Origin: Desulfofundulus luciae
Lineage (GTDB): Bacteria > Bacillota > Desulfotomaculia > Desulfotomaculales > Desulfovirgulaceae
Reading direction: 5' to 3'
DNA: 64,000 nucleotides
Assembly (NCBI RefSeq): GCF_030813795.1
Contig: NZ_JAUSUX010000006.1
Span: 1-64,000 of the forward strand
The position numbers and the translations under genes were made by a program. This document shows positions 37,165-45,551 of this stretch, one piece after another. How positions within the stretch are numbered: the first letter of the stretch is position 1; the number at the start of each line of letters is the position of its first letter. Under the pieces are notes generated by a model. The model was not told the DNA's origin. It made no database searches and was given only the letters and a program-made list of their open reading frames with translations.

Positions 37165-38433
37165 ATGAAAGTGCTGGTGGTGGGCGGTGGCGGCCGGGAA
37201 CACGCCCTGGTATGGAAGCTAAAACAGAGCCCCCGGGTAGAGGAAATCTTTTGCGCCCCGGGCAACGCCGGCATTGCTTCCCTGGCCCGCTGTGTGCCCA
37301 TCGGGGCGGAAGACATCTCCGGCCTGGTTGCATTTGCCCGGCAGGAAAAAATAGACCTCACCGTGGTGGGACCGGAAGGCCCCCTAACCATGGGCATTGT
37401 TGATTCCTTCAGCGAAGCGGGCCTGGCCATTTTCGGGCCTACCGCCTGCGCCGCCGCCATTGAGGGCAGCAAGGTGCTGGCCAAGGAACTCATGGCTAAA
37501 TATGGCATTCCCACGGCGCGGTTTGCCGCCTTTAGCGATGCCGGGGAAGCAGCCGCCTACATCCGGAAATTAAATGCTCCCTGTGTGGTAAAGGCCGACG
37601 GCCTGGCCGCCGGCAAAGGAGTGGTTGTCTGTCAGACGGTGGAAGAGGCCCTGGAGGCAGTGGAAGACATCATGGTTAAGGGTGTGTTTGGTGCCGCCGG
37701 CAGCCGGGTGGTGGTGGAGGAATACCTCACCGGCCAGGAAGTGAGCATTCTGGCCTTTACCGATGGAGAAACGGTTATTCCCATGCTTCCCGCCCAGGAC
37801 CACAAGCAGGTTTACGACGGCGACCGGGGCCCCAACACCGGCGGCATGGGGGCCTATGCGCCCGCTCCCGTCTGCACACCGGAGGTTTACCAGACCGCCC
37901 TGGAGAAGATCCTTATCCCCGCCGTGCGGGCCATGGCTGCCGAAGGGCGGCCTTACCGGGGAGTTCTCTACGCGGGATTAATGGTCACCGGTGAAGGCCC
38001 CAGGGTCCTGGAATTCAACGCCCGTTTCGGCGATCCGGAGGCCCAGCCGGTGCTCATGCTCCTGGAAACCGACCTGGTGGAAATAATCGAAGCGGTATTG
38101 TCCGGCCGCCTGGGGGAAAAGGAAATCCGCTGGCGGCCGGGAGCAGCCGTGTGTGTGGTGCTGGCCTCGGGGGGGTACCCCGGCCCTTACCGTAAGGGTT
38201 ACCACATTTCCGGCCTGGACCGGGTGCCTCCTGACGTGGTGGTCTTTCATGCCGGCACAGCCCTGGAAGACGGCCGGGTGGTTACTGCCGGCGGCCGGGT
38301 CCTGGGTGTAACCGCTGCGGCCGAAACCATTGCCGCAGCTATCGAAAAAGCTTATGCCGCCGTGGAACAAATCCACTTTGAAGGCATGCACTACCGCCGG
38401 GACATCGGCCGCAAGGCTTTGAGTGCAATTTAG
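37165..38433 (+). CDS. purD: Phosphoribosylamine-glycine ligase
   Basis: A 422-residue ATP-grasp enzyme forming GAR. It has VLVVGGGGREHALVWKL at the start, IFGPTACAAAIEGSKVLAKE near 93, APCVVKADGLAAGKGV near 137 and RFGDPEAQPVL near 290. It is the last gene of the riboswitch-led operon; a small hairpin follows. ATG after GGGGGAGGAC. Confidence 0.95.
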   Translation: MKVLVVGGGGREHALVWKLKQSPRVEEIFCAPGNAGIASLARCVPIGAEDISGLVAFARQEKIDLTVVGPEGPLTMGIVDSFSEAGLAIFGPTACAAAIEGSKVLAKELMAKYGIPTARFAAFSDAGEAAAYIRKLNAPCVVKADGLAAGKGVVVCQTVEEALEAVEDIMVKGVFGAAGSRVVVEEYLTGQEVSILAFTDGETVIPMLPAQDHKQVYDGDRGPNTGGMGAYAPAPVCTPEVYQTALEKILIPAVRAMAAEGRPYRGVLYAGLMVTGEGPRVLEFNARFGDPEAQPVLMLLETDLVEIIEAVLSGRLGEKEIRWRPGAAVCVVLASGGYPGPYRKGYHISGLDRVPPDVVVFHAGTALEDGRVVTAGGRVLGVTAAAETIAAAIEKAYAAVEQIHFEGMHYRRDIGRKALSAI

Positions 38434-38447
38434 AAAAAACTCTCACG

Positions 38448-38481
38448 AGGGGCATCCAGGAGGTGAGGTGCCCCTTTACTT
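38448..38481 (+). terminator. Terminator after purD
   Basis: AGGGGCA pairs with TGCCCCT over a 14-base gap that can extend the stem by CC/GG. TTTACTTTTGT follows. It separates the purine operon from the yerC-like gene. Confidence 0.65.
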
Positions 38482-38581
38482 TTGTAAAGAAGAAAAGGAT
38501 TTTTTCCCTGCGTGTCGAAGTCCATTGGAAAGAACCCTGTTCCCTTTGGGAATAATAGGATAAGACCAGGGGGAGTGGCCA

Positions 38582-38893
38582 ATGGCATACACGGGCAAAC
38601 TAAGAGACCCATTATTGGACGAATTATTTGAAGCGGTGCTCACACTGCGGGATATAGACGAATGCTACCAGTTCTTTGAAGACATCTGTACCGTGGCCGA
38701 GATCAAAGCCATGGCCCAGCGCCTGGCCGTAGCCAAGATGCTGCAGGAAAACCGCACCTACACGGAAATTGCCGCCCAAACGGGGGCCAGCACAGCTACC
38801 ATCAGCCGGGTTAAGCGCTGCCTGAATTACGGTGCCGACGGCTATAAACTGGTCCTGGCCCGGCTGGCCGGAAAAGAGAAAGCCCCCCGGTAA
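38582..38893 (+). CDS. TrpR-superfamily regulator, YerC/YecD type (HisR-like)
   Basis: A 103-residue helical protein with a TrpR-like helix-turn-helix: TVAEIKAMAQRLAVAKML near 37 and TYTEIAAQTGASTATISRVK near 60, where ASTATISRVKR is the recognition helix. In Firmicutes this family has been linked to histidine-operon control. The gene lies about 120 bp upstream of hisD and on the same strand, with a candidate promoter and palindrome between, which supports a local regulator role. The inducer or corepressor (probably histidine) is inferred. ATG after GGGGGAG. Confidence 0.82.
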   Translation: MAYTGKLRDPLLDELFEAVLTLRDIDECYQFFEDICTVAEIKAMAQRLAVAKMLQENRTYTEIAAQTGASTATISRVKRCLNYGADGYKLVLARLAGKEKAPR

Positions 38894-38903
38894 GGGCAGG
38901 CTA

Positions 38904-38932
38904 TTGACATAGGCCGCATTGTTGGTTTATCA
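38904..38932 (+). promoter_or_regulatory. Candidate promoter of the his operon
   Basis: TTGACA and a weak TTATCA separated by 17 bp, between the yerC-like gene and hisD. The -10 is poor, so confidence is limited. Confidence 0.45.
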
Positions 38933-38949
38933 TGTTGTCATAGTAGCAA

Positions 38950-38963
38950 TTTAACTAATTAAA
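38950..38963 (+). promoter_or_regulatory. Candidate operator palindrome before hisD
   Basis: TTTAACTAATTAAA matches its reverse complement in 12 of 14 positions and lies just after the candidate promoter, so a bound protein would block transcription. The YerC/HisR-like product encoded next door is the natural candidate. The AT-rich context could produce such a match by chance. Confidence 0.4.
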
Positions 38964-39014
38964 GCAAAGTTGTCCGGTCATTTTTCCCGGGCTGTTCCAA
39001 AGGAGGAAACCCGC

Positions 39015-40295
39015 TTGATTAGAATTATTGGTGCGGGCGATCCGGCCGTGGAGCAACTCCTGTCCCGCCACCCGGCTGGCTGGGAGGATGCTGCCGCCAG
39101 GGTGAGGGACATCCTTGCCGGCGTGCGGGACGGAGGGGACGAGGCCCTTTGCCGGTATACGGCCCGTTTCGATGGAATTAACCTGACTCCGGAAGAACTG
39201 AAGGCAAAGCCGGAGGAAATCTCCGAAGCCAAAAAGCAGGTTAAAGGGGAATTCCTCGCCGCCCTGGCGGTGGCGGCGGAGAACATTACCGCCTACCACC
39301 GACGCCAGTTAACCAGCTCCTGGATGGAGCCCGACGCCCGGGGCCTTCTGGTGGGACAGCTTGTGCGTCCCCTGGCCCGGGTTGGTGTTTACGTGCCGGG
39401 AGGGACGGCAGCTTATCCCTCTTCGGTATTGATGAACGTCCTTCCCGCCCGGGTGGCCGGGGTGAAGGAAATCGTCATGGTTACCCCTCCTGGCCACGAG
39501 GGAAAGATCAATCCCCATACCCTGGCGGCTGCAGACCTGGCGGGAGTAACGGAAATTTACAAGGTGGGCGGGGCGCAGGCCATTGCCGCCCTGGCCTATG
39601 GAACGCAAACCATCCGGCCGGTGGACAAAATCGTCGGGCCGGGCAATCTTTACGTTACCCTGGCCAAGCAGCAGGTCTTTGGGCTGGTGGATATAGACAT
39701 GCTGGCGGGGCCCAGCGAAGTGCTGGTAATCGCCGATGATTCAGCCGATCCCCGGCATGTGGCCGCCGACATGCTTTCCCAGGCCGAACACGATCCCCTG
39801 GCCCGGGCATTGCTTCTCACTCCTGACAGCCGGCTGGCACAGGCCGTCAAGGAGGAACTGGAGCGCCAGTTGAACGATTTACCGCGGCGGGAAATTGCCG
39901 CCGGTTCTCTAGCCAACCACGGAGCCATTATCCTTACCCGGGACATTACCCAGGCTGTGGACCTGGCCAACCGCTTCGCCCCGGAACATTTGGAGCTGGT
40001 GGTGAGGGAGCCTTTTTCCTGGTTGGGACGCATTGCTACGGCCGGGGCCGTTTTCCTGGGGCCCCATGCCCCGGAACCCCTGGGGGATTACCTGGCCGGG
40101 CCCAGCCATGTTCTGCCCACCGGGGGTACCGCCCGTTTTTATTCCCCCCTGGGCGTGGACGCCTTTTTAAAAAGAATCAGCGTTATCTCCTGCTCCCGGG
40201 AAGCGTTCCTGGAAATGGCCCCCCACATTATCCGGCTGGCCCGGGTGGAAGGCCTGGACGCCCACGCCAGGGCTGTAGAGATAAGGTTGGAGTAA
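39015..40295 (+). CDS. hisD: Histidinol dehydrogenase
   Basis: A 426-residue zinc enzyme that oxidises histidinol to histidine with NAD. It shows VPGGTAAYPSSVLMNVLPAR near 125, VGGAQAIAALAYGT near 178, DMLAGPSEVLVIAD near 225 and HAPEPLGDYLAGPSHVLPT near 345. The TTG is preferred because AAAGGAGGAAA lies just upstream; an earlier TTG adds 15 residues that do not look like the family. First gene of hisD-C-B-H-A-F-IE; hisG and hisZ are not present. Confidence 0.95.
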   Translation: MIRIIGAGDPAVEQLLSRHPAGWEDAAARVRDILAGVRDGGDEALCRYTARFDGINLTPEELKAKPEEISEAKKQVKGEFLAALAVAAENITAYHRRQLTSSWMEPDARGLLVGQLVRPLARVGVYVPGGTAAYPSSVLMNVLPARVAGVKEIVMVTPPGHEGKINPHTLAAADLAGVTEIYKVGGAQAIAALAYGTQTIRPVDKIVGPGNLYVTLAKQQVFGLVDIDMLAGPSEVLVIADDSADPRHVAADMLSQAEHDPLARALLLTPDSRLAQAVKEELERQLNDLPRREIAAGSLANHGAIILTRDITQAVDLANRFAPEHLELVVREPFSWLGRIATAGAVFLGPHAPEPLGDYLAGPSHVLPTGGTARFYSPLGVDAFLKRISVISCSREAFLEMAPHIIRLARVEGLDAHARAVEIRLE

Positions 40296-40296
40296 A

Positions 40297-40391
40297 TACA
40301 GTAAAATCGTTATGACAAGGATGCGGTGCTGTCGGCGCGAAGCACTGGAGTGAGCGGGGACAGCGCCGCATCCACGCCGATTCACTGAATA
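40297..40391. repeat. Structured palindromic repeat, copy B (short type)
   Basis: GGATGCGGTGCTGTC (40319-40333) pairs with GACAGCGCCGCATCC (40359-40373) around a loop that matches the right arm of copy A (GGCGCGAAGCACTGGAGTGA). The middle about 170 bp of the full element is absent, with the join at a GTGCTGTC shared by both arms. Outside the stem, TACAGTAAAATCG on the left is inverted as CGATTCACTGAATA on the right. It begins directly after the hisD stop. Confidence 0.8.
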
Positions 40392-40426
40392 TTTACCGGC
40401 AAGTCATGCCTGGAGAGTGAAAAATC

Positions 40427-41500
40427 ATGAATGCTGCCTTTGATCCCGCAGCGCTGGTGCGTCCGGACCTGGACGGGCTGGTACCCTACCAGGTTCATGT
40501 CCATCACAACGTAATTAAACTGGACGCCAACGAAAATCCCTACGATTTTCCTGTGTCCATCCGGGAGGAAATCTGGCGGGAACTGGGGAATCATACCTTT
40601 ACCCGCTATCCCGACCCCGTGGCCGGCGATCTGGTCGACCGGCTTTCTGATTACACCGGCGTGCCGGCCGGCGGCATCCTGGCGGGCAACGGCTCCGACG
40701 AGCTGATCCTCACCCTGTTATTAACCTTTGGTACCGGAGGGCGGGTGGTCATCACCCCTCCCACCTTTTCCATGTACGAGGTGCATGCCCGCATAGCAGG
40801 GGCCCGGCCAGTAAACGTACCCCGCAGGCAAAACTTTGCTTTGGACGTACCGGGCGTGATCGCGGCGGCCCGGCATCCCGAAACCCGGGTGATCTTCCTG
40901 TGTTCACCCAACAACCCCACGGGGAACGCCACCCCGCCGGAGGAAGTGGCCGAAATACTAAAGAACAGCCGCGCCCTGGTGGTGGTGGACGAGGCCTACC
41001 AGGAATTTGGCGGGGAGAGCTGTATACCCCTGTTGAAGGAATACTCCAACCTGGTGGTCCTGCGCACCTTTTCCAAGGCTTTCGGGTTGGCCGGCCTGCG
41101 GGTGGGCTATTTGCTGGCCGATCCGGCAGTGGTTCAACAACTGCTGCGCATCAAACAGCCCTTTAATTTGAACGCCTTTTCCCAGCTTGCCGCCCGCACG
41201 GTAATGGCCCGCCGGGAAGAGTTCAACCGTTTGATCAAACTGATCCTGCAGGACCGGGAGGAACTTTACCGGGAACTGGCTGCCCTGCCGGGGGTTGAGG
41301 TTTTTCCCACGGCGGCCAATTTTATTCTTTTCCGCACTCCTTTACCGGCGGAGCAGGTTTACCGGGAGTTGCTGGCGAAAGGGATCTTGATCCGCAACAT
41401 GCACGGCCCCGGGCTGGAACAATGCCTGCGGGTAACGGTGGGGAAAAGGGATGAAAATCGACTTTTCCTGGAAAAGCTAAAAACGATTTTGGGGTTGTAG
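40427..41500 (+). CDS. hisC: Histidinol-phosphate aminotransferase
   Basis: A 357-residue class I/II PLP aminotransferase. It has KLDANENPYDFP near 31, LAGNGSDELILTLLLTFG near 87, FLCSPNNPTGNATPPEEV near 158, VVVDEAYQEFGGE near 187 and the lysine-bearing RTFSKAFGLAGLRVGY near 215. It converts imidazole-acetol phosphate to histidinol phosphate. ATG with GGAGAGTGA upstream. Confidence 0.94.
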   Translation: MNAAFDPAALVRPDLDGLVPYQVHVHHNVIKLDANENPYDFPVSIREEIWRELGNHTFTRYPDPVAGDLVDRLSDYTGVPAGGILAGNGSDELILTLLLTFGTGGRVVITPPTFSMYEVHARIAGARPVNVPRRQNFALDVPGVIAAARHPETRVIFLCSPNNPTGNATPPEEVAEILKNSRALVVVDEAYQEFGGESCIPLLKEYSNLVVLRTFSKAFGLAGLRVGYLLADPAVVQQLLRIKQPFNLNAFSQLAARTVMARREEFNRLIKLILQDREELYRELAALPGVEVFPTAANFILFRTPLPAEQVYRELLAKGILIRNMHGPGLEQCLRVTVGKRDENRLFLEKLKTILGL

Positions 41501-41503
41501 GGG

Positions 41504-42106
41504 GTGGGGAAAATAAGTTCACAGAGGGTGGCCGGGATTAAGCGCCGTACCGGTGAAACGGAAATCCGGGTGCACCTGAACCTGGATGGGACGGGCAACT
41601 ACCAGATCAGAACGGGCATCGGCTTTCTGGATCACATGCTTTGCCTTTTCACCCGGCACGCCTGTTTTGACCTTGAGCTTAACGCCCGGGGTGACCTGGA
41701 AGTGGACGGCCACCACACGGCGGAAGATACGGCCATTTGCCTGGGCCGGGCATTGAAGGAAGCCCTGGGCAAAAAGGAAGGCATCAATCGTTACGGCCAC
41801 GCCCTTTTGCCCATGGATGAGGCTCTAGTGCTGGTGGCGGTAGATTTAAGCGGGCGGGGCTTTTTGGCCTACGATGTTTCCCTGCCGTCACCCCGGGTGG
41901 GGAATTTCGATACCGAGCTGGTGGAAGAATTCCTGCGGGCGCTGGCCTTAAACGGGGAGTTTACCCTGCACGTACGCCTGCTGGCCGGGCGGAACACCCA
42001 CCATATTATTGAAGCCATCTTCAAGGGCCTGGGCCGGGCGCTGAAATCTGCCCTGGCCGCAGATCCCCGGACGCCGGGTGTACCCTCCACTAAGGGGTTG
42101 TTGTAG
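41504..42106 (+). CDS. hisB: Imidazoleglycerol-phosphate dehydratase
   Basis: A 200-residue monofunctional enzyme with the metal-binding histidine motifs GFLDHMLCLFTRHACFD near 40, DGHHTAEDTAICLG near 68 and NTHHIIEAIFKGLGRAL near 165. No phosphatase domain is fused. GTG start four bases after the hisC stop with TAGGGG overlapping it. Confidence 0.95.
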   Translation: MGKISSQRVAGIKRRTGETEIRVHLNLDGTGNYQIRTGIGFLDHMLCLFTRHACFDLELNARGDLEVDGHHTAEDTAICLGRALKEALGKKEGINRYGHALLPMDEALVLVAVDLSGRGFLAYDVSLPSPRVGNFDTELVEEFLRALALNGEFTLHVRLLAGRNTHHIIEAIFKGLGRALKSALAADPRTPGVPSTKGLL

Positions 42107-42134
42107 TGTTCTGGCGGGGGAGGGGACGAGAGTT

Positions 42135-42746
42135 TTGATTGCCATCATTGATTACGGGATGGGGAACCTGCGCAGTGTACAGAAAGCCTTTGAGAGAGTG
42201 GGGTTTGGAGCCGAGGTGGTGCAGGATCCGGCCCGGGTAGGACAGGCCCGGGGAGTGGTCCTGCCGGGAGTGGGAGCCTTCCGGGATGCCATGGACAATC
42301 TTATAGCCGCCGGCCTGGACCAGGCGGTGAAAGAGGCCATCGCCGGAGGCAAACCCTTTTTGGGCATCTGCCTGGGGCTGCAGCTCCTGTTTGAAACGAG
42401 TGAGGAGTTTGGCTCGACACCGGGCCTGGGTATTTTCCCCGGCCGGGTGCGCCGTATTCACTGGGAGGTTAAAATCCCCCACATGGGGTGGAACCAGGTA
42501 TTTTTCCAGAAGGAGATTTCCCTGACCCGGGGAATTCCTGACGGAGCAACTTTTTATTTCGTTCATTCATATTATGTAGACCCGGGGGACCAGGACCTGG
42601 TGGCGGGGGTAACTACCTACGGTCAGCCCTTTACCTCCATGGTCAATCGGGGTAACGTTTTTGGCATCCAGTTTCACCCGGAAAAGAGCAGCACCCTGGG
42701 GCTAAAAATTCTGCAAAACTTTGGGGAGTTGGTGGCCAAATGTTAA
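42135..42746 (+). CDS. hisH: Imidazole glycerol phosphate synthase, glutaminase subunit
   Basis: About 203 residues, a class I glutamine amidotransferase that feeds ammonia to HisF. It has AIIDYGMGNLRSVQKAFER at the start, the nucleophile Cys in FLGICLGLQLLFE near 80, and the His in GIQFHPEKSS near 180. The TTG start begins the family-typical MIAIIDYGMGN; its ribosome site is only moderate. The last bases overlap hisA. Confidence 0.94.
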   Translation: MIAIIDYGMGNLRSVQKAFERVGFGAEVVQDPARVGQARGVVLPGVGAFRDAMDNLIAAGLDQAVKEAIAGGKPFLGICLGLQLLFETSEEFGSTPGLGIFPGRVRRIHWEVKIPHMGWNQVFFQKEISLTRGIPDGATFYFVHSYYVDPGDQDLVAGVTTYGQPFTSMVNRGNVFGIQFHPEKSSTLGLKILQNFGELVAKC

Positions 42747-43486
42747 TTATCCCGGCAATTGACCTGCGGGCAGGTAAATGTGTACGCCTGGTGGAGGGCC
42801 GGCTTGACAGGGAAACGGTTTATTCCGATGATCCCGTCGCCGTAGCCCGCCTTTGGGAAGACCAGGGCGCCCGCTGGCTGCACGTGGTGGATCTGGATGG
42901 AGCCTTTACCGGCGAGCCCAAAAACTGGGACATGATCCGGGGCATCCTTTCCGCCGTTCGCATACCCGTGCAGGTGGGAGGGGGTATCCGGGACATGGCG
43001 GTAATTGAACAACTGCTGGAGCTGGGGGCTGCCCGGGTAATCCTGGGCACGGTGGCCATTATCAATCCCGGTATGGTGGCCGAAGCCTGTACCCGTTACG
43101 GCGAGTCCATTGTGGTGGGCATTGATGCCCGCAACGGCAAAGTGGCCATTGAAGGCTGGGGAGTTACGGCCGAAAAGAACGCCCTGGAACTGGCCGCCGA
43201 GATGAAAGGCCTGGGTGTCAAACGGGTGGTGTTTACCGACATCTGGCGGGACGGTACACTGAAAGGCCCGAACCTGGCCGTGGTGGAAGAAGTGGCCCGG
43301 TCCACGCAGCTCAAGATCATTGCATCCGGGGGAGTTTCCAGTCTGGCCGACCTGCGGGCACTGAAGGCCATGGAACCCCTGGGGGTGGAAGCGGTGATTA
43401 TCGGCAAGGCCCTTTATGCCGGCACTATAAATTTGCGGGATGCCCTGAACATTGCCCGGGAGGAATTGGAGGAACAGGTGTGCTGA
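42740..43486 (+). CDS. hisA: ProFAR isomerase
   Basis: A 248-residue (beta/alpha)8 barrel starting [20 protein letters not shown]. The catalytic Asp is in that first strand, and the partner Asp is in [15 protein letters not shown] near 165. It isomerises ProFAR to PRFAR. Overlaps both hisH (7 bp) and hisF (7 bp), so translation is coupled. Confidence 0.95.
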   Translation: MLIIPAIDLRAGKCVRLVEGRLDRETVYSDDPVAVARLWEDQGARWLHVVDLDGAFTGEPKNWDMIRGILSAVRIPVQVGGGIRDMAVIEQLLELGAARVILGTVAIINPGMVAEACTRYGESIVVGIDARNGKVAIEGWGVTAEKNALELAAEMKGLGVKRVVFTDIWRDGTLKGPNLAVVEEVARSTQLKIIASGGVSSLADLRALKAMEPLGVEAVIIGKALYAGTINLRDALNIAREELEEQVC

Positions 43487-44244
43487 CCAAACGCATCATC
43501 CCCTGTTTGGACGTCACCGATGGCCGGGTGGTGAAGGGAACCAATTTTCTAAACCTGCGGGACGCCGGGGATCCCGTGGAGCTGGCTGCTCTTTATGACC
43601 GGGAAGGGGCCGACGAACTGGTCTTCTTAGATATTACCGCCTCGGCCAGGGGCCGCAAAACGGTCCTGGACATGGTTTACCGCACGGCGGGAGAAGTATT
43701 CATCCCTTTTACCGTGGGCGGCGGGATTAGCTCCCTGGATGACATCCGGGCCATCCTGTCTGCAGGAGCCGACAAGGTGTCCATAAATACTGCGGCGGTA
43801 AAAAACCCCCGGCTGGTGGCGGAAGCGGCCCAGCGATTTGGCAGTCAATGCATTGTGGTGGCCATTGATGCCCGCCGGGTTGGTGAAGCAAAATGGGAAG
43901 TGTACATACACGGCGGACGTACCCCCACCGGCATCGACGCCATCCATTGGGCCAGGCAGGTGGAAGCACTGGGGGCAGGGGAAATCCTGCTCACCAGTAT
44001 GGACAGGGACGGCACCAAAGACGGCTATGACCTTGAACTAACCCGTACCGTGGCCCGGGCGGTAAACATACCGGTAATTGCTTCCGGTGGGGTGGGAACT
44101 TTAGAACATATTGCCCAGGGGCTGACCACCGGCGAGGCCGATGCTGCCCTGGCGGCTTCCATCTTCCATTTTGGTGAGTACTCCATCCGCCAGGTTAAGG
44201 AGTACCTCAAGGAACGGGGTGTCCCCGTACGGCTGCCCTGCTAG
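43480..44244 (+). CDS. hisF: Imidazole glycerol phosphate synthase, cyclase subunit
   Basis: A 254-residue barrel paralogous to HisA. It has [20 protein letters not shown] at the start with the catalytic Asp, and [18 protein letters not shown] near 168 with the second Asp. It makes IGP and AICAR; AICAR feeds back into the PurH step of the purine operon upstream. GTG start. Confidence 0.95.
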   Translation: MLTKRIIPCLDVTDGRVVKGTNFLNLRDAGDPVELAALYDREGADELVFLDITASARGRKTVLDMVYRTAGEVFIPFTVGGGISSLDDIRAILSAGADKVSINTAAVKNPRLVAEAAQRFGSQCIVVAIDARRVGEAKWEVYIHGGRTPTGIDAIHWARQVEALGAGEILLTSMDRDGTKDGYDLELTRTVARAVNIPVIASGGVGTLEHIAQGLTTGEADAALAASIFHFGEYSIRQVKEYLKERGVPVRLPC

Positions 44245-44310
44245 GTAAAGGTACACGGCATTTACGCGGCATATAATCGCGGCATATTAAAAAAACAGGA
44301 GGATAAACCT

Positions 44311-45081
44311 ATGACCTTTGACGCCAGTTGTTTGAAATACGACGGTGCCGGTTTGATCCCGGCCATCATCCAGGACACCGATACCAATATAGTGTTGATG
44401 ATGGCCTACATGAACAAGGAAGCGCTGGAAAAAACCCTGGCCACCGGGGAAACCTGGTTTTGGAGCCGTAGCCGGCAAAAGTTGTGGCACAAGGGGGAAA
44501 CCTCCGGCAACGTGCAAAAGGTGCAGGAGATAACCTACGATTGCGACCGGGACACCCTGCTGGTCAAGGTGAAGCAAACGGGAGCCGCCTGCCACGAAGG
44601 TTATTACACCTGCTTCCACTACCGCATTAATCCGGAAACAGGGCAAACGGAAGTGATTGGGGAGCAGCAGTTTAACCCGGAAGAGGTTTACGGCCCCAAA
44701 TCCCAGCCGGAGGATAACCCGCCGGCGGCAGAAGATAGCGGTGGCGCACCTGCACTGGGGCACGAAGGTGATGAAAAAAAAGCTCCAGCGGTTAATGCCT
44801 TGATACTGGAGGAACTGTTCCAGGTAATCAAGGAACGGCAGGAAAAACGTCCCCCCGGTTCCTATACCGCCAAACTCTTCAACAAGGGCCTGGACAAAAT
44901 GCTCGAAAAGCTGGGGGAAGAGACCACCGAACTGATCATCGAGGCCAAGAACCGGGACCGGGAAGAGGTTGTCGAGGAAAGCGCCGATGTCCTTTACCAC
45001 CTGCTGGTAATCCTGGCCGAACAGGGCATTACGCCGGCAGAGGTGTTTGCTGAACTGGCCGAGCGGCGGAAGGACGATTAA
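44311..45081 (+). CDS. hisIE: Phosphoribosyl-AMP cyclohydrolase/phosphoribosyl-ATP pyrophosphatase fusion
   Basis: A 256-residue fusion. The HisI part (about 1-110) has [20 protein letters not shown] near 30, [17 protein letters not shown] near 50 and the zinc-cysteine positions [19 protein letters not shown] near 82. The HisE part (about 165-256) has [20 protein letters not shown] and [21 protein letters not shown] long, Pro/Glu/Ala-rich linker of about 45 residues separates them, longer than usual. ATG after AGGAGG. Confidence 0.94.
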   Translation: MTFDASCLKYDGAGLIPAIIQDTDTNIVLMMAYMNKEALEKTLATGETWFWSRSRQKLWHKGETSGNVQKVQEITYDCDRDTLLVKVKQTGAACHEGYYTCFHYRINPETGQTEVIGEQQFNPEEVYGPKSQPEDNPPAAEDSGGAPALGHEGDEKKAPAVNALILEELFQVIKERQEKRPPGSYTAKLFNKGLDKMLEKLGEETTELIIEAKNRDREEVVEESADVLYHLLVILAEQGITPAEVFAELAERRKDD

Positions 45082-45515
45082 CTGGAGTTTCCCGGCTGAA
45101 CTGCATATAAGCAGTTCAGTCTTTGAAGGCATGGCGTTGTCCTGAGCGAACGACTTTGCGGAGCGCCGGTAACAGTACCCGGTGAAGCGAGGCCGCCGGC
45201 TCGGCTCTCGAGGACACCAAACGCAATCAAACGGAAGAACACCTATTGGAACACATCGGGCAGTTTGAAGACGACTGAAAGACAGCGGTGACGATGGTAA
45301 TCCGCAGAGAGCCAGAGCCGGCCCGAAGCGAACCGTGGTACTGTCGGCGCGGAGCACTGGAGTGAGCGTGGACAACGCCGTGCCTCATCACAGACAAGCT
45401 TTGGTTCTGTTGTAGAACAACGAGCCTTCCGACATGACTAATAAAAATTTCCCCGGTCTTGTTGTTAAATACGCCGGGTTTTTCTTTTGCAGTGGTACCG
45501 AAAGACCAGGGCCTG
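45082..45515. other. Intergenic stretch with repeat copy C
   Basis: No gene is supported here. Most of the stretch is the palindromic repeat listed separately. The variable middle of the repeat (45210-45306) contains a short frame reading EEHLLEHIGQFEDD before a stop, which looks like a protein C-terminus but is not recognised. Confidence 0.5.
45128..45384. repeat. Structured palindromic repeat, copy C (full type)
   Basis: The outer stem GGCATGGCGTTGTCC (45128-45142) pairs with GGACAACGCCGTGCC (45370-45384). The second stem pairs CGCCG and ACAGTACC (45164-45179, GTA bulge) with GGTACTGTCGGCG (45337-45349). The third pairs GCCGGCTCGGCTCTC (45195-45209) with GAGAGCCAGAGCCGGC (45307-45322). All three stems differ in sequence from copy A but remain paired. 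Confidence 0.8.
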
Positions 45516-45524
45516 TGGTATAAT
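45516..45524 (+). promoter_or_regulatory. Extended -10 promoter before pcrA
   Basis: TGGTATAAT is an exact extended -10 element, about 28 bp before the pcrA ATG. No good -35 is seen, which is tolerated by extended -10 promoters. Confidence 0.6.
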
Positions 45525-45551
45525 GCACCCTGGATGGGAAGTGATCGGCAA

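Noticed and set aside
28256-45384. CRISPR array
   Set aside because: The repeats are widely spaced, palindromic over their whole length and not in a regular repeat-spacer pattern.
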